A stretch of 64,000 bases of DNA, from NCBI GenBank assembly GCA_032718475.1, contig JAUCBJ010007622.1:59675-123674 (forward strand), read 5' to 3'. A program made the position numbers and the translations under genes. The stretch is from Nemertoderma westbladi (lineage: Eukaryota > Xenacoelomorpha > Nemertodermatida > Nemertodermatidae). Within the stretch, counting starts at the first letter, position 1. Each line of letters begins with the position of its first letter. Under the pieces are notes generated by a model. That model was not told the origin of the DNA. It searched no databases and saw nothing but the letters and a program-made list of their open reading frames with translations. Positions 1-10,595 of this stretch are shown here, in pieces.

Positions 1-1
1 T

Positions 2-1159
2 ACCGCTAACGAAGTAGAAACTCCTATAGTGAACCCTATTAAGGGTAATTATAGACCTGTTGATAATGACATCCCCTATAGACCTGATCATAATCCGAGA
101 AATTTATATACCGATAACTCGATATTAAATAACACGATGGCCCAAGAAAGTTTTACGCGTCAAATGGCTAGAACCGAAGCCCAGCAAGCGGTGAAGGTGG
201 GAGAGATCGTCAAGTTCAATGGAGATGAGATGAAATGGTTACCTTTTAATGAATATTACAAAGATAACATACAGAACTCTGTACTATCTAATGGAGAGAA
301 ACTTAGATTCCTCATCGAGTGCTTGGAAGGATCTCCCAAGTTAATGGCGTTAAAGTTTATTGGACATCCAGACGGATTAAGACAAGTTTGGGATACATTA
401 AACATCAGGTATGGTAATAGGAATAACATCGCTGGGTATTTGTATGCAAAGTTGGTAGCGCCCCGAAAGTTTATTAGCAGCGGAATTATCGAGTTTTCCG
501 ATGAGATTCAGGAGATCTGTAGACAATTAGATTGGCTAGGTAAGTCTCAGGAGTATCAGAATGCTATGGTTATTAGAGCAGTGGCTTCTACTTTACCGAA
601 GGGTGGAGTAGGTACACGCTGGGATAAGAAAGTGTTATATATGATGGAACAACAACGACGAGACCCTACCATGGCTGATCTCATGTCATTCCTAGATGGA
701 GAAGTGAAATTACAGCTCCTGAAACTGTCCAGAGAGAAGACACCGGAAAACAAGGTAAGTGAAAAACCCGTCTCTAGGAGAAAGGTAACACCAGTGTGTT
801 ATACAGACGACGGCGAAAGCCAGACTTCTCAAGGAGAAGATAGCGGGAAAGACACTGATAGATCTTATTATGTCAATAAAATGCCTAAAGATCAGGTAAG
901 TAAATTCAAGTCTCGAGCAAATGACAGGAGAGAACAGGTAAGAAAAACTCCTCCTACGTCTCCCAAGAGAATTCAGGTGAGAAAGCCCGAAGAAAAGGCA
1001 AGTGGGCACAATGTGACTCAGATTAAGGTGAGTAACATCAAACCAAAATGTACGCTATGTGATGGGACCCATCGCTTGAATATGTGTGATGAATTTCTAA
1101 AGAAATCATTAACTGAGAGACGTGAAGTCATGTGGGACAAGCGGTTGGTTGTGTTATAA
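2..1159 (+). CDS. gag: BEL-1 gag polyprotein (5' partial)
   Basis: The frame is open from base 2, so the start codon lies outside the window. The protein has the BEL/Pao Gag layout: a capsid-like region beginning around VKFNGDEMKWLPF, followed by a basic, charged linker and the first half of a Cys-rich domain (CTLCDGTHRLNMC, about 1051-1090). Gag would form the particle that packages element RNA. The frame ends in TAA at 1157-1159, while the Cys-rich domain continues in the pol frame. The switch lies at a GGTTGGTT tandem repeat near 1144-1151. A 4-bp duplication there would explain the +1 shift and would make this a broken gag-pol fusion, since BEL elements usually have one continuous ORF. 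Confidence 0.85.
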   Translation, partial: TANEVETPIVNPIKGNYRPVDNDIPYRPDHNPRNLYTDNSILNNTMAQESFTRQMARTEAQQAVKVGEIVKFNGDEMKWLPFNEYYKDNIQNSVLSNGEKLRFLIECLEGSPKLMALKFIGHPDGLRQVWDTLNIRYGNRNNIAGYLYAKLVAPRKFISSGIIEFSDEIQEICRQLDWLGKSQEYQNAMVIRAVASTLPKGGVGTRWDKKVLYMMEQQRRDPTMADLMSFLDGEVKLQLLKLSREKTPENKVSEKPVSRRKVTPVCYTDDGESQTSQGEDSGKDTDRSYYVNKMPKDQVSKFKSRANDRREQVRKTPPTSPKRIQVRKPEEKASGHNVTQIKVSNIKPKCTLCDGTHRLNMCDEFLKKSLTERREVMWDKRLVVL

Positions 1160-4100
1160 TTGCCTCAGACAAGGACATCAACGGCGAACCTGTTACTCAG
1201 ACATAAGGTGTGCAAAGTGTGGTGCGAAACATCATATCTTGTTGCACGCTGAATTCGATCGAAATAGTTCCAATCAGGTAAGTGATTCCGAACTACATGT
1301 CCAATTCAGTGATGTGAACGACACTGATCAATCTGAGATGGAAGGATTCTATACGGACGAGTTCTCCGACGAAAACGAATCCTGTTATATGATAAATACC
1401 GCAGTGTATCGAGCACTCACATATGAAAAGGATACAGACGGCGACTTCACTCTAACCACTTCTGAACGACAACCATCTTGGAAAGAGCCATCTTCCAATG
1501 TAGGGATCCGAGAGTTTCCTGTGGTGCAAGTAAGGGTTCACGGACCTAAGAGGAGTTATGTAGTGAACGCCCTCCTTGACTCCGGTAGTACAGGAACATT
1601 CATCGACAAAGAGCTAGCCGAAGATATATTTGCTGGACAACCCAAGTTCCAAACTAAGCTCAACATGTCCGGCATTATGCAAGTTTGGAAATCTACAATA
1701 ACAGCGGATTATTATGTAGGAGCGTTGTCCACCCCCCAGGACGAACTAGGAGAACATAGCATAAGGTCAGTGAAAATGGTGGCTATAAAGAACTTCGCTA
1801 CTACTCAAGCAGACCTTTATAATTGGGACGAGGATGAGAGCATCCAACATCTTAACATACCTCGATTCCAGACTGATTATCCTGGAGTGCAAATACTCAT
1901 CGGCCAAAACGCGCATGAGGCGCTGGAGACATTAGAGAAACGGCCTGCTCAACCGCAGCCACTACAGACCTATGCGGTAAGAACTAGAGTAGGTTGGTAC
2001 TTTACTGGCCCTTCCCGTAGAACACTCAGAGAAAGACTACCGCAAGAGCGCGTCTACCAGGTGAGTGAATGGGAAGATGATACTAGTGAGGGAGACGATT
2101 TAACTGAGGGAACCCCATACTCCTCAGATAACGACGACGTGCACCAGCTTTTTGATGAGGAGAATACCATCGACCTCCTTAAGGAAAACGAGGCTTGGCA
2201 AAACCAAGTGAACTTATGTCAACTTCTTTATCCATCTGAACGAGAAGCTTATAACGACGAGCTAAATGATGTCATTGAGCGTTGCAATGCCAAGACTCGA
2301 GATGAACATGCCGTACGATTCTTTACGCAAGAGGCGGTAGAGCCCAATTCCTACGATAAAGCCTTGTCAGTGGAAGAGGAAAGGGCCAAGCAGATCCAAG
2401 AGACAACTACACGTTTCCTCAAAGATCAAGGTAGGTATGAAGTCGGTCTACCTTTCCGCAAGAGAGAACCGAAGTTCATCAATAACAGACCCTTGGCGGA
2501 AAAAAGAATCGCGCAACTCCATCGATGCCTTACGGCTAATTCTTCAGCTAAAGCAATGTATCAAACACAGCTGGAGAAATTTATTAGTAAGGGATACGCG
2601 GAGAGAGTACCGGAAGAAACACCTGTGACTGAAAGAATGTATTACTTAACTCACCATTACGTTCCTAAACCCGGTAAGCCACATGAAGTGAGAGTAGTGT
2701 TTGATGGCTCCGCTCTTTACATGGGTCAATCCCTTAACTCTGAATTGTTACCTGGACCCAACTTGCTTCAATCTTTGTTGGGAATTCTTTTAAGATTGAG
2801 ACAATATTCGATTGCTTTCGCCTCCGATATAGAAGGCATGTTCTTACAAGTCAAGGTGTTAGATAGGGATCGAGATAGTCTACGATTTCTGTGGTGGCCC
2901 GAAGGAGACCTCAACCAGAAACCGGTGGAGTACTGGATGACCATCCAGGCCTTTGGGATAATCTCAAGCCCTTCCAACGCCTGTTTGGTAGTGCGTACCA
3001 CTGCAGAGGACAACCGAGAGGCCTTCTCTAAGGAAGTGATCGACAACATCAAGAGAGACATATACATGGACGACAATCTGAAGTCCCTTCCATCAGTTGA
3101 GGAAGCCATTGAGGTCGCTAAAGGAACGGTAGAGTGCTTAAAAAGAGGTGGGTTTCGATTAACGAAATTCACCAGCAACTCCCGTGAGTTTCTGGAGTCG
3201 ATCCCTGCGGAAGATCGAGGGGCGAAAGATCTAGATTTGATCAAAGATGATCTGCCAGAAACCAAGACACTCGGCTTGAAATGGGACACAGAGCGAGATA
3301 TTCTGTTTTTCCAACTAAAACAGCGAGATAATCCAGTTCGAACCAAACGGATTTGCTTAATTATACTGAGCACTTATTTCGATCCATTGGGATTTATTAG
3401 CCCAGTTATATTGATTGCTCGTAGTTTGGTACAACAAATGTGGCTTGAAAACCACTCATGGGACGATCCACTTAAGGGAGAATTATTGAAGAAGTGGATG
3501 AAATGGGAAGATTCTCTGCCGGCTATCGAGGATTTTATAATTTCCCGTTCATATTTTGGTCATGTTCTCCCTACGTATTCCTATCAACTCCATGTGTTTG
3601 GAGACGCCAGCGATATGGGAATAGGTATAGTAGCCTATCTAAGAGTGGAAACTCCGGATGGAATCAAAGTCGCCCTGGTTACTTCTAAGGCATTAATCAA
3701 CAACAAGTTGAAAGTTCCTCGAGCGGAGTTAAAAGCGGCTCTATACGCTACAGCCATCGGCCGGAATGTAACCGAACAGATTGACTATCCATTAGAGAAA
3801 ACTGTCTATTGGACCGACGCTTTACTCGTGTTAGAGTATATAACCAATGAAGTCTGTCAGTTCAGCGTCTTCGTTACCAACAGGGTAGCCATCATACTTA
3901 GTCGCACGACGATGGACCAATGGAGACATTGCCCCGGAATGATTAATCCAGCAGACATCGCTTCCCGAGGAGCGACTCCAAAGGAATTGGTAAATACTCC
4001 CGAATGGTTAGGAGGACCTGACTTTCTCTACAGAGAAGAAGAAGAATGGCCTCCCCATCTCACAACAGCAGAGATCAGACAGGCCAAGGGAGCGGAGAAA

Positions 4101-5948
4101 GTTAAACCCAAAACTCGAGCGAGTAAATCAAAGTTGTTTAAACCTGCGGTTGATCTATCTGTATTATTTACTTCCGGAGAGGATGCTTTGGATCAGAAAC
4201 CCACCGCCACGACTAAAGAAGTCTTGGAAATCCGTGACAAGGATTGGAAATCTGGAATACCAGATATCGCACAAGGACTCTCACCCCTCTTGCAGAGAGC
4301 GATACGTCACTACAGCTCCTGGAATCGGCTCTGTAAAGCCGTCACCTATTTAAAACGATGTTTTCATCATCGTTACTCCGGGACAAAGACCCATAGTGAT
4401 GATGCTCCATCAACATCTGCACGAGTCCATGTTGTTAAAGATCTTCCCCAATACAAGGTATCCGACAGGTTTCTAAAGGAGAAGATCAGTTACCAGGAGC
4501 ATGATGAAACCAACAAACAGATGCTGAGACTCCTACAATGCTATGAGGATCCTGATAAGTATTTCCTGTTGTTAAGAAATCCGCAGATGCGCTTAAGGGA
4601 TCGCTTCTCTAGTACCATGATAGATGGGTTAATACGTGTTGGAGGCAGGCTCACCAACGCCCCCTTATCCTTTGACACTAAGTTTCCCATACTCATTAGA
4701 AATCTTGACATACAAATCAAGATGATTGTAGATGTTCATAGCAAACTGTATCATGCTGGAAGAGAACAAGTTCTGAGCGAAATTCGAACTCGCTACTATT
4801 TTTATAAACCCCGTAGGGCTCTGAACCAAGTTCTTAGGAACTGCATACCCTGTAGGAAAGCATTCAGTAGGCCTTTAACACAGCGAGAGGCAGAATTACC
4901 TAGGGAAAGAGTAAGCTTCTATGAACCACCCTTTACTAATACCGGTGTGGATTTATTTGGCCCTATTGAAGTATATCGTGCCCGGACTATAGTCAAGAGA
5001 TGGTGTGTCATCTTCGTTTGTATGACTTGTAGAGCTATCCATCTCGATATGGTAAACGATCTATCCACCAACAGCTTCGTGTTGAGTTTACGACGACAGA
5101 TCGCTCGTTTCGGAACCAGTAACACGATGAGATCGGATAAGGGAACGAACTTCATTGGCGCCAACAACGAAATTCAAGCTTACGTAAAGGACTGGAACAA
5201 AAGACAGGTGGACGATCAGCTAAAGATAACAGCGTCTAGCTGGACCTTCAACGCCGCCGACGCCCCTTGGTGGGGAGGAAGTTGGGAGAGATTGATTAGG
5301 AGCTTGAAGACTGCGTTCCACTTTATTGTACCTTGTCGCGCTTATCTCACCGACGAACTATTGCGGACGTTAATGGAGGAAATCGCCGCCTATCTCAACG
5401 AAAGACCGCTTATGCCAGTCTCTTCAAGTCCTGATTCCCTGGAAGCGCTAACACCCGCGCACTTTCTACTGAAGAAACCCGTAGCCATGCTCCCACGATC
5501 GGAGATCACAGACGGAGACGAGTACTGCCGTCGAACCTGGCAACTTATGCAGTTGCTATCCCGTCGTTTCGCTGACCATTTCGAGAAACATTACCTGCCC
5601 ACTCTACAACTTCGAACTAAGTGGTTTGCGCAGCAAGAAAACGTCAGCGCTGGAGACATGGTGCTTATTGTGGACCCCGATCTCCCACGTAAGCGATGGC
5701 AAACAGGACGTATCATCGAGACTCATATCTCGAGCAATGGTTTGGTGCGATCAGTAGAGCTCGTCGTCATGCGGCGTAACTTTAAGAAACCAGGGATAGT
5801 CTTTGAGACTCAACAGCTCAATCGCCCAGTGGGTCGTTTATGTTTACTGGAAAGAGACAGAGAGCTCTCCGGAAACTATGGAAGGCAAGAAACTCTTCCC
5901 ACGACCACTTCCCTAATCCAACCGACATCTAGGGACTCCCCAACTTAA
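1122..5948 (+). CDS. pol: BEL-1 pol polyprotein (protease, RT, RNase H, integrase)
   Basis: The pol polyprotein copies element RNA into DNA and integrates it. Domain order is that of BEL/Pao. Zinc knuckles lie at the N-terminus (CYNCLRQGHQRRTC, then a CAKCG...HH segment). An aspartic protease has LLDSGSTGTF near residue 150. Reverse transcriptase has the YMDD box near residue 648. RNase H contains FGDASDMGIG near 825. The integrase has an HHCC zinc-binding module (HAGRE...CIPC, about 1211-1245) and an apparently intact D,D,E triad in GVDLFG, RSDKGTNF and GGSWERL (about 1275, 1337 and 1386). A DUF5641-like C-terminal domain follows. The 4.8-kb frame has no internal stop, so pol itself looks intact. 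The true N-terminus is probably a gag fusion; the listed ATG overlaps gag by 38 bp in another frame. Confidence 0.93.
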   Translation: MKSCGTSGWLCYNCLRQGHQRRTCYSDIRCAKCGAKHHILLHAEFDRNSSNQVSDSELHVQFSDVNDTDQSEMEGFYTDEFSDENESCYMINTAVYRALTYEKDTDGDFTLTTSERQPSWKEPSSNVGIREFPVVQVRVHGPKRSYVVNALLDSGSTGTFIDKELAEDIFAGQPKFQTKLNMSGIMQVWKSTITADYYVGALSTPQDELGEHSIRSVKMVAIKNFATTQADLYNWDEDESIQHLNIPRFQTDYPGVQILIGQNAHEALETLEKRPAQPQPLQTYAVRTRVGWYFTGPSRRTLRERLPQERVYQVSEWEDDTSEGDDLTEGTPYSSDNDDVHQLFDEENTIDLLKENEAWQNQVNLCQLLYPSEREAYNDELNDVIERCNAKTRDEHAVRFFTQEAVEPNSYDKALSVEEERAKQIQETTTRFLKDQGRYEVGLPFRKREPKFINNRPLAEKRIAQLHRCLTANSSAKAMYQTQLEKFISKGYAERVPEETPVTERMYYLTHHYVPKPGKPHEVRVVFDGSALYMGQSLNSELLPGPNLLQSLLGILLRLRQYSIAFASDIEGMFLQVKVLDRDRDSLRFLWWPEGDLNQKPVEYWMTIQAFGIISSPSNACLVVRTTAEDNREAFSKEVIDNIKRDIYMDDNLKSLPSVEEAIEVAKGTVECLKRGGFRLTKFTSNSREFLESIPAEDRGAKDLDLIKDDLPETKTLGLKWDTERDILFFQLKQRDNPVRTKRICLIILSTYFDPLGFISPVILIARSLVQQMWLENHSWDDPLKGELLKKWMKWEDSLPAIEDFIISRSYFGHVLPTYSYQLHVFGDASDMGIGIVAYLRVETPDGIKVALVTSKALINNKLKVPRAELKAALYATAIGRNVTEQIDYPLEKTVYWTDALLVLEYITNEVCQFSVFVTNRVAIILSRTTMDQWRHCPGMINPADIASRGATPKELVNTPEWLGGPDFLYREEEEWPPHLTTAEIRQAKGAEKVKPKTRASKSKLFKPAVDLSVLFTSGEDALDQKPTATTKEVLEIRDKDWKSGIPDIAQGLSPLLQRAIRHYSSWNRLCKAVTYLKRCFHHRYSGTKTHSDDAPSTSARVHVVKDLPQYKVSDRFLKEKISYQEHDETNKQMLRLLQCYEDPDKYFLLLRNPQMRLRDRFSSTMIDGLIRVGGRLTNAPLSFDTKFPILIRNLDIQIKMIVDVHSKLYHAGREQVLSEIRTRYYFYKPRRALNQVLRNCIPCRKAFSRPLTQREAELPRERVSFYEPPFTNTGVDLFGPIEVYRARTIVKRWCVIFVCMTCRAIHLDMVNDLSTNSFVLSLRRQIARFGTSNTMRSDKGTNFIGANNEIQAYVKDWNKRQVDDQLKITASSWTFNAADAPWWGGSWERLIRSLKTAFHFIVPCRAYLTDELLRTLMEEIAAYLNERPLMPVSSSPDSLEALTPAHFLLKKPVAMLPRSEITDGDEYCRRTWQLMQLLSRRFADHFEKHYLPTLQLRTKWFAQQENVSAGDMVLIVDPDLPRKRWQTGRIIETHISSNGLVRSVELVVMRRNFKKPGIVFETQQLNRPVGRLCLLERDRELSGNYGRQETLPTTTSLIQPTSRDSPT

Positions 5949-7598
5949 TATCGTTCGGAGCGGGCGTGTGACTCTATTATTTTATATTATTTTATTATTT
6001 TTATATTTATGTATGTATTACTATGTAATTTTATTATAATCGTTTTATTTAATTTAGTAGAATATTATTTAGTGATTATTTAGTAGAATAGTGCAATATG
6101 TTCGTGTTCATTGCGTACGTAATTACTTATATTATATTTAGTGCGACGGCGAGAAATAATTATTTTTCTCTTTCCTTACTGTCCGTATTATATTATAAAT
6201 ACGTAACTACAGTAAGATGAAATGTCCGTACTTATTAAAGTACAATAAAGCCACTACTATATTTAAGTATTATTGGTAGGCAGAGTATTAGGAATGCAAA
6301 GTTCAGATCCTCGTGTCTCGGCTAAACCAAGCTCTGGGTAGACCTTGGAAACGACTTGCCTCTTCACACTGACATTGCTGCGTGCGATATTGCTCTCATA
6401 CCGTATATTAAATAATACATATAGTAGCGTGATGTCCCTTTAACAGTAGCGTATAACGCAAAATAAATCTGTTAAACCCTTTGACCATCTGTAATTCTAG
6501 TCGATTAAGATATCGCGGCACCCACTGATATACTTGAAAGACAAATTCTAGAATCAGTGGTTAACGTCCCCAGACAAGTTCTGGAATAAATCGGTGCCCA
6601 TCTCAAATATTAATTATTTAATATTTGCAAATCTAATAAATCAAAATCTGTAAAATTCAGATCCTTCAACAATTCTAGTCCATTAAGATATCGTAGCATT
6701 TACCGATATTCTTAAAAAGACAATTGTCATAGAATTAAGGATCTTGTGTCCCCAGACATGTTCTAGAATCAAAATATGTCCATTTAATTATCAAATAATA
6801 AAATTTCAGGGAATAAATTTAAATTCATGCCTTTTAATGAATTTAACAAATTGCCATTTTTACGCAATTTATAACATTCCCAAAATTCCATTAATTAATA
6901 GATCAAGGGAGCGGAGATTTATCTTATTATGCATATGAGTGTGCGAAAGTCTCCCAAACATAGTCAATAGCCGATAAAATTCATAAAGTCATGTATAAAA
7001 CAGAACATTGACTATTAAAGAATACTATTAAATAACATCCCAGATCTGTATGCATTGGAATTACCCTAATTCTACCGCTAGCTTTGCATAATGTCACCAT
7101 AGCAACAACCACGCTAGAATTAGAATTGAGTTAAAAGAACAATAGAAAGCTTGTCCCATTGAATAGCATAGGGAATAAATAGCGCACTACTAGTATCCAA
7201 GGATACATAATAATACAGTGACATTCTGGAAGGCATTGACTAACGGACAAATGGCCCGAATGTGCGTAGTTGTGACCAGTTGTGTGGTATTTGTGAGTTT
7301 ATAGGTGAATGTTACTGCTAAAGTGTGTTTACAGTAGCTAGTCGCAATCGTGAAAGTAACCTAACTCTCCAAGGAAAACCTGAAGTACATCTAAGCCTTT
7401 GGGACGGACAGTTGAGTGACTTGTGCCGGTTATCGTTGTCGTTGTACAGCTACGTCGTTGGCGAAAGTATAGCGACAGCGGTACATCGGCGCTGAGAATC
7501 TCATACTGTCCGGGGGCAAGGGAGAAGTAGGCAGCGACGCCCGCTCGCCTAATAAATATATAAACTCATTATAATATTGGTGAACTCGTATAGCAGAT
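5949..7598 (+). other. Non-coding spacer after BEL-1 pol, with an imperfect direct repeat
   Basis: No convincing gene is seen. A purine-rich stretch at the pol end (5954-5964) is followed by TGTGAC, which could be a polypurine tract and LTR start. AATAAA lies at 6244-6249. Two imperfect copies of a segment of about 175 bp begin near 6495 and 6670; each starts with attctagtc.attaagatat and ends with a ccccagaca.gttct motif. The remainder is AT-rich. Confidence 0.5.
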
Positions 7599-7997
7599 AT
7601 GACTGAATTAATAGAAGATGATCTTGGTATCAGGGAGAGATATATTCTACCTTTACAAGCGTTTGTCGATAGCTTGATACGCGGCGACGCTGATCCAACT
7701 ACTACGGAGGACGATGGTCGTTATATCGAACCGCCAATGTCCCAGGAGCAACTTACGCGTGAATTGGACTATAGAAAATTCACTGCTCGCTATACGCATC
7801 GTAATGGTACGTATATGGACTTCTTGACCACTGGTCATCCTATTGATTTACACGACACCGACGATGTAGACACCGAAAGGGAAATGGTTTTATTTAAATA
7901 TCATACCCAGCGGAGTCGAAACGATAAATCGAGAATAGAACACGAGAACTCTATTCGAAATCAGCTCGAAAGAAAGGACGTGGAAGAAGGCTTGTAA
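7599..7997 (+). CDS. BEL-1 post-pol ORF of unknown function (132 aa)
   Basis: This is an ATG-initiated acidic ORF of 132 codons with no recognised family. It is rich in D, E and R, has no signal peptide or membrane segment, and its C-terminal third (RSRNDKSRIEHENSIR...) looks helical. It occupies the same place, between pol and the zinc-knuckle ORF, as the exonuclease-like ORF of BEL-2, but I see no convincing sequence similarity to it. The leader at 7578-7598 (tggtgaactcg...) could instead be a primer-binding-like segment. It may be the first exon of a spliced product or a fragment. Coding status is likely but not certain. Confidence 0.5.
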   Translation: MTELIEDDLGIRERYILPLQAFVDSLIRGDADPTTTEDDGRYIEPPMSQEQLTRELDYRKFTARYTHRNGTYMDFLTTGHPIDLHDTDDVDTEREMVLFKYHTQRSRNDKSRIEHENSIRNQLERKDVEEGL

Positions 7998-8897
7998 AGA
8001 CAAATATAGGCGAACCACTGGAGAGGAGACATGGGTTAATGTCCAGGGTCCATGATGTGAATAGTTTTCCCCGGGGCACGGGTCTCGCGGGCGGTCTCCT
8101 TCGGGAGGCTGTAAATTTCTCTTCCTTCATCGTTTTCCTGTAATTATTGTGATCAGTGTCACAATTAAAAGACAAGAATGAATGATGACGTAACGGAAAG
8201 CTCGTCCATTGTGGTATCTTATGGATACTACCATATATCCTTCCTCCTCTTTACTCACTTTATCCCTCTATACATCGCTATTGAAAATACGACATACTTC
8301 CCCCCATCTTCTCTTCTCAACGCGCTCGGAGCTTCGGGAAACGAACACTAAACCTCCCATCCCTTACTGTTTATTTGTATGCTAATATTGGTGTCCGCAC
8401 CTCCTGTCCCTGTACCATTCTGTTGATATTTATGATATCAACTTTCACCATTGTTGTTGATTTGATTAGAAAATCAACCACTTCCTAATTTCCTCAAGTC
8501 CACAACCGTGATACAAGGACTGAAAGGACACGCGGATAGTTGTGAACAACTGGTACCATTATGCGTCATAAATTCGGTTGTTCACCTCCCTCGGTGATTG
8601 GAGATATAAATCTTGTAATCTTATGTAGAACAACTGAAGCATTGAACTGGTTGTTCCCTCATCGCACTGGGGATAAATTCAGTTGGAGATAGTCCTCGCA
8701 TGTTACAATCCTCCTACTGATATCGTATTTCGGAATATTTCTGAATACGACATAGGTCTTCCCCTGCTCTTTACCACTACCATCAATGGAAGACATATTA
8801 GGCATACGACTTTCGGAATATGGAGAACATTCCATACCCCTTCGTTGATACTCAGCTGATTGCTCCTTGAGCAGAAGGCCGAGGTTTCTTTCGCACT
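7998..8897 (+). other. Non-coding gap between the two post-pol ORFs of BEL-1
   Basis: No ORF can be supported here. The stretch has a GC-rich patch near 8070-8110 (including cgggcggtctccttcgggagg), a CRE-like tgacgtaa near 8185, and a pyrimidine-rich run at 8230-8330. The latter could serve as a splice-acceptor tract for the downstream ORF. No function can be shown from sequence alone. Confidence 0.4.
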
Positions 8898-10595
8898 ATG
8901 TATGCCAATACACCCAGCGACATTACTAAAGTACAACGGACATCCATCGGACATCTTGCCTTTCAAGAATATGGATGGAATTTCAAAGTTGGAAATCCTA
9001 CCAATTACCAGCAAGTATATGGAGATCATTACTCTCGTTTATATTTTGATGGACCATTAACTGCGCCTGGTGCCGTATATAGCTTTATGAGTGTTCCACT
9101 TCGTCCTTCCTTAGCTATATACACGATCTTTGAAAACGCAGCACTTGCCGGTTGGCTAGCCGATGTGTGCAGTCGTACCATACGCGCTCATCCCTTAATA
9201 CTTGGAACTAAACTCGCCAAGTTAGACGAACACAATAAGTTCATACGTTTCGAATGTTTCCGGCGCTTTCTGACTCCGTTCCGTAACGTCGATAGTCAGT
9301 TCAAGGACCGCGCGCTGACCAAACTCAGTCTGAGAGACTCAGCTGCGGAGAAACTGAGTAGCGCTGGATTTGCCGTTTTTCAAGACGTTTGTATACAGAA
9401 CCTACATTCATCCGTTATACAAAGACCCCGAATATCTACAGGTTATTCTGTCGTGGAAATACAGACAGTGGGTCCACTTACGGAGACCGACGCACCCACT
9501 TCGTCTATACAGCTGGAGGATGAACCAGTATGCTTGGAATCAGAAGCGATTCAACCTACAGCTTCCCGGAGCAGTGACAATGATTATGTCATAGAGTGGT
9601 ATCAAGGTCCACAGCGTCTCACAGCGTACGATTATCGACACGCCAACTACGTTTCTCGAAAACGTTGTCGATTATGCGCATCGAGAGACCACTTCACTCC
9701 TCTAGACTCGAGCGTACCTTGTTCCTATTTCCTCGAACAACCGATGATGGAAATATATTGTGCTTATTGCCGGCTTAATAACTCTCATATATTTGCCGTC
9801 TGCCCACAATTTATGACTCAATGTCACTACTGTCAACTTAAAGGACATGAAAGTTACAATTGTCCCTTTAATCGCGATTTAGAGAGCGTAGACGAGATGA
9901 TCACCCTGCGATACATCCGAGCTTGGGAAGCGAACGCAGATTTACATTGCGAATCCCGACATCGCTATTACCCTGGACGAGCTTACGAGGGAGTTTACGC
10001 GTTCCATCCTTATCTATTCGCGTCGATTGAACAGAAAACACGCGTACCAAGTTACGAGTTAATGAAGCGTGTTGGTGAGTGTATTTCCACCAAGTTTGTC
10101 AGGAAATACCTTAGAAACGTTAACCCTAATGATATAACCACATATCACCTGATCAATTTTATCCGTCAGGACCCTGAGTATGGCGACATCTTTGTGAACT
10201 CGCATCCTGAACTACAGGAAATATCTCGGCGACCATATGAATATCGAACCCGAGAACGCGAGCTGGAGAGAACCATTAAACCGAGAAAGTTCCTCACCAC
10301 TCACGGTCCACCCACCGCTAGTGTCCAGACGACCCGTCAAGGACCCGTAGGAGCTGCTGTCCTGAGACGCGCTCTAAAGGCCGTTAGACCTCGCTCCACT
10401 GAGGTTGATATTAATCAACCAGGTACTTCGACCGGCGGGTATACCGATCGTAACCCTGCACCTTCTGATGCAATTATATTGCACCCTTCGCCTAGGAGCT
10501 ACAGCCCTCCTCGTAAAGTGGCTCGCCCCAAAGAGAAAAGGACTCTTGCTAGCTTTAAAAAACTGCGTAAACGCCGTCCGCGCAAGAAAGACTAA
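8898..10595 (+). CDS. BEL-1 post-pol triple zinc-knuckle protein (565 aa)
   Basis: This is an ATG-initiated ORF of 565 codons. From about residue 255 it carries three successive Cys/His clusters: CRLCASRDHF...C, CAYCRLNNSHIFAVC and CHYCQLKGHESYNC. The last two are CCHC-type knuckles of the kind that bind single-stranded nucleic acid in Gag proteins. A helical region follows (GVYAFHPYLF..., YELMKRV..., RKYLRNVNPND), and the tail is strongly basic (KKLRKRRPRKKD), resembling a nuclear-localisation or RNA-binding tail. BEL-2 encodes a counterpart (26146-27570) with three knuckles at almost the same residue number and the same downstream pattern, so the ORF is a conserved part of these elements. 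An RNA-binding or chaperone role is inferred. It is not an envelope protein: no signal peptide or transmembrane segment is visible. Confidence 0.8.
   Translation: MYANTPSDITKVQRTSIGHLAFQEYGWNFKVGNPTNYQQVYGDHYSRLYFDGPLTAPGAVYSFMSVPLRPSLAIYTIFENAALAGWLADVCSRTIRAHPLILGTKLAKLDEHNKFIRFECFRRFLTPFRNVDSQFKDRALTKLSLRDSAAEKLSSAGFAVFQDVCIQNLHSSVIQRPRISTGYSVVEIQTVGPLTETDAPTSSIQLEDEPVCLESEAIQPTASRSSDNDYVIEWYQGPQRLTAYDYRHANYVSRKRCRLCASRDHFTPLDSSVPCSYFLEQPMMEIYCAYCRLNNSHIFAVCPQFMTQCHYCQLKGHESYNCPFNRDLESVDEMITLRYIRAWEANADLHCESRHRYYPGRAYEGVYAFHPYLFASIEQKTRVPSYELMKRVGECISTKFVRKYLRNVNPNDITTYHLINFIRQDPEYGDIFVNSHPELQEISRRPYEYRTRERELERTIKPRKFLTTHGPPTASVQTTRQGPVGAAVLRRALKAVRPRSTEVDINQPGTSTGGYTDRNPAPSDAIILHPSPRSYSPPRKVARPKEKRTLASFKKLRKRRPRKKD

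Larger units (their letters stand above)
1..10595 (+). mobile_element. BEL-1: BEL/Pao LTR retrotransposon, 5' end outside window
   Basis: The element contains gag (truncated by the window start), a BEL/Pao pol and two further plus-strand ORFs after pol. The 5' LTR would lie left of the window, so the 3' LTR cannot be found by comparison and the right boundary is a minimum; the element probably ends between 10.6 and 12.6 kb. I include the two distal ORFs because BEL-2, whose LTRs do define its ends, has the same arrangement and a homologous last ORF. The alternative is that pol ends at an LTR starting near 5966 (TGTGAC after a purine-rich stretch) and that the distal ORFs belong to a second element. 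Confidence 0.7.

Noticed and set aside
7578-7620. Start of an independent retroelement (primer-binding-like tggtgaactcg)
   Set aside because: Kept only as an alternative, because the downstream zinc-knuckle ORF has a homologue located after pol inside the LTR-defined BEL-2.
8898-10595. Envelope gene (errantivirus-like capture) at the post-pol position
   Set aside because: No signal peptide, transmembrane helix or fusion peptide is visible; the zinc knuckles indicate an intracellular nucleic-acid-binding protein.
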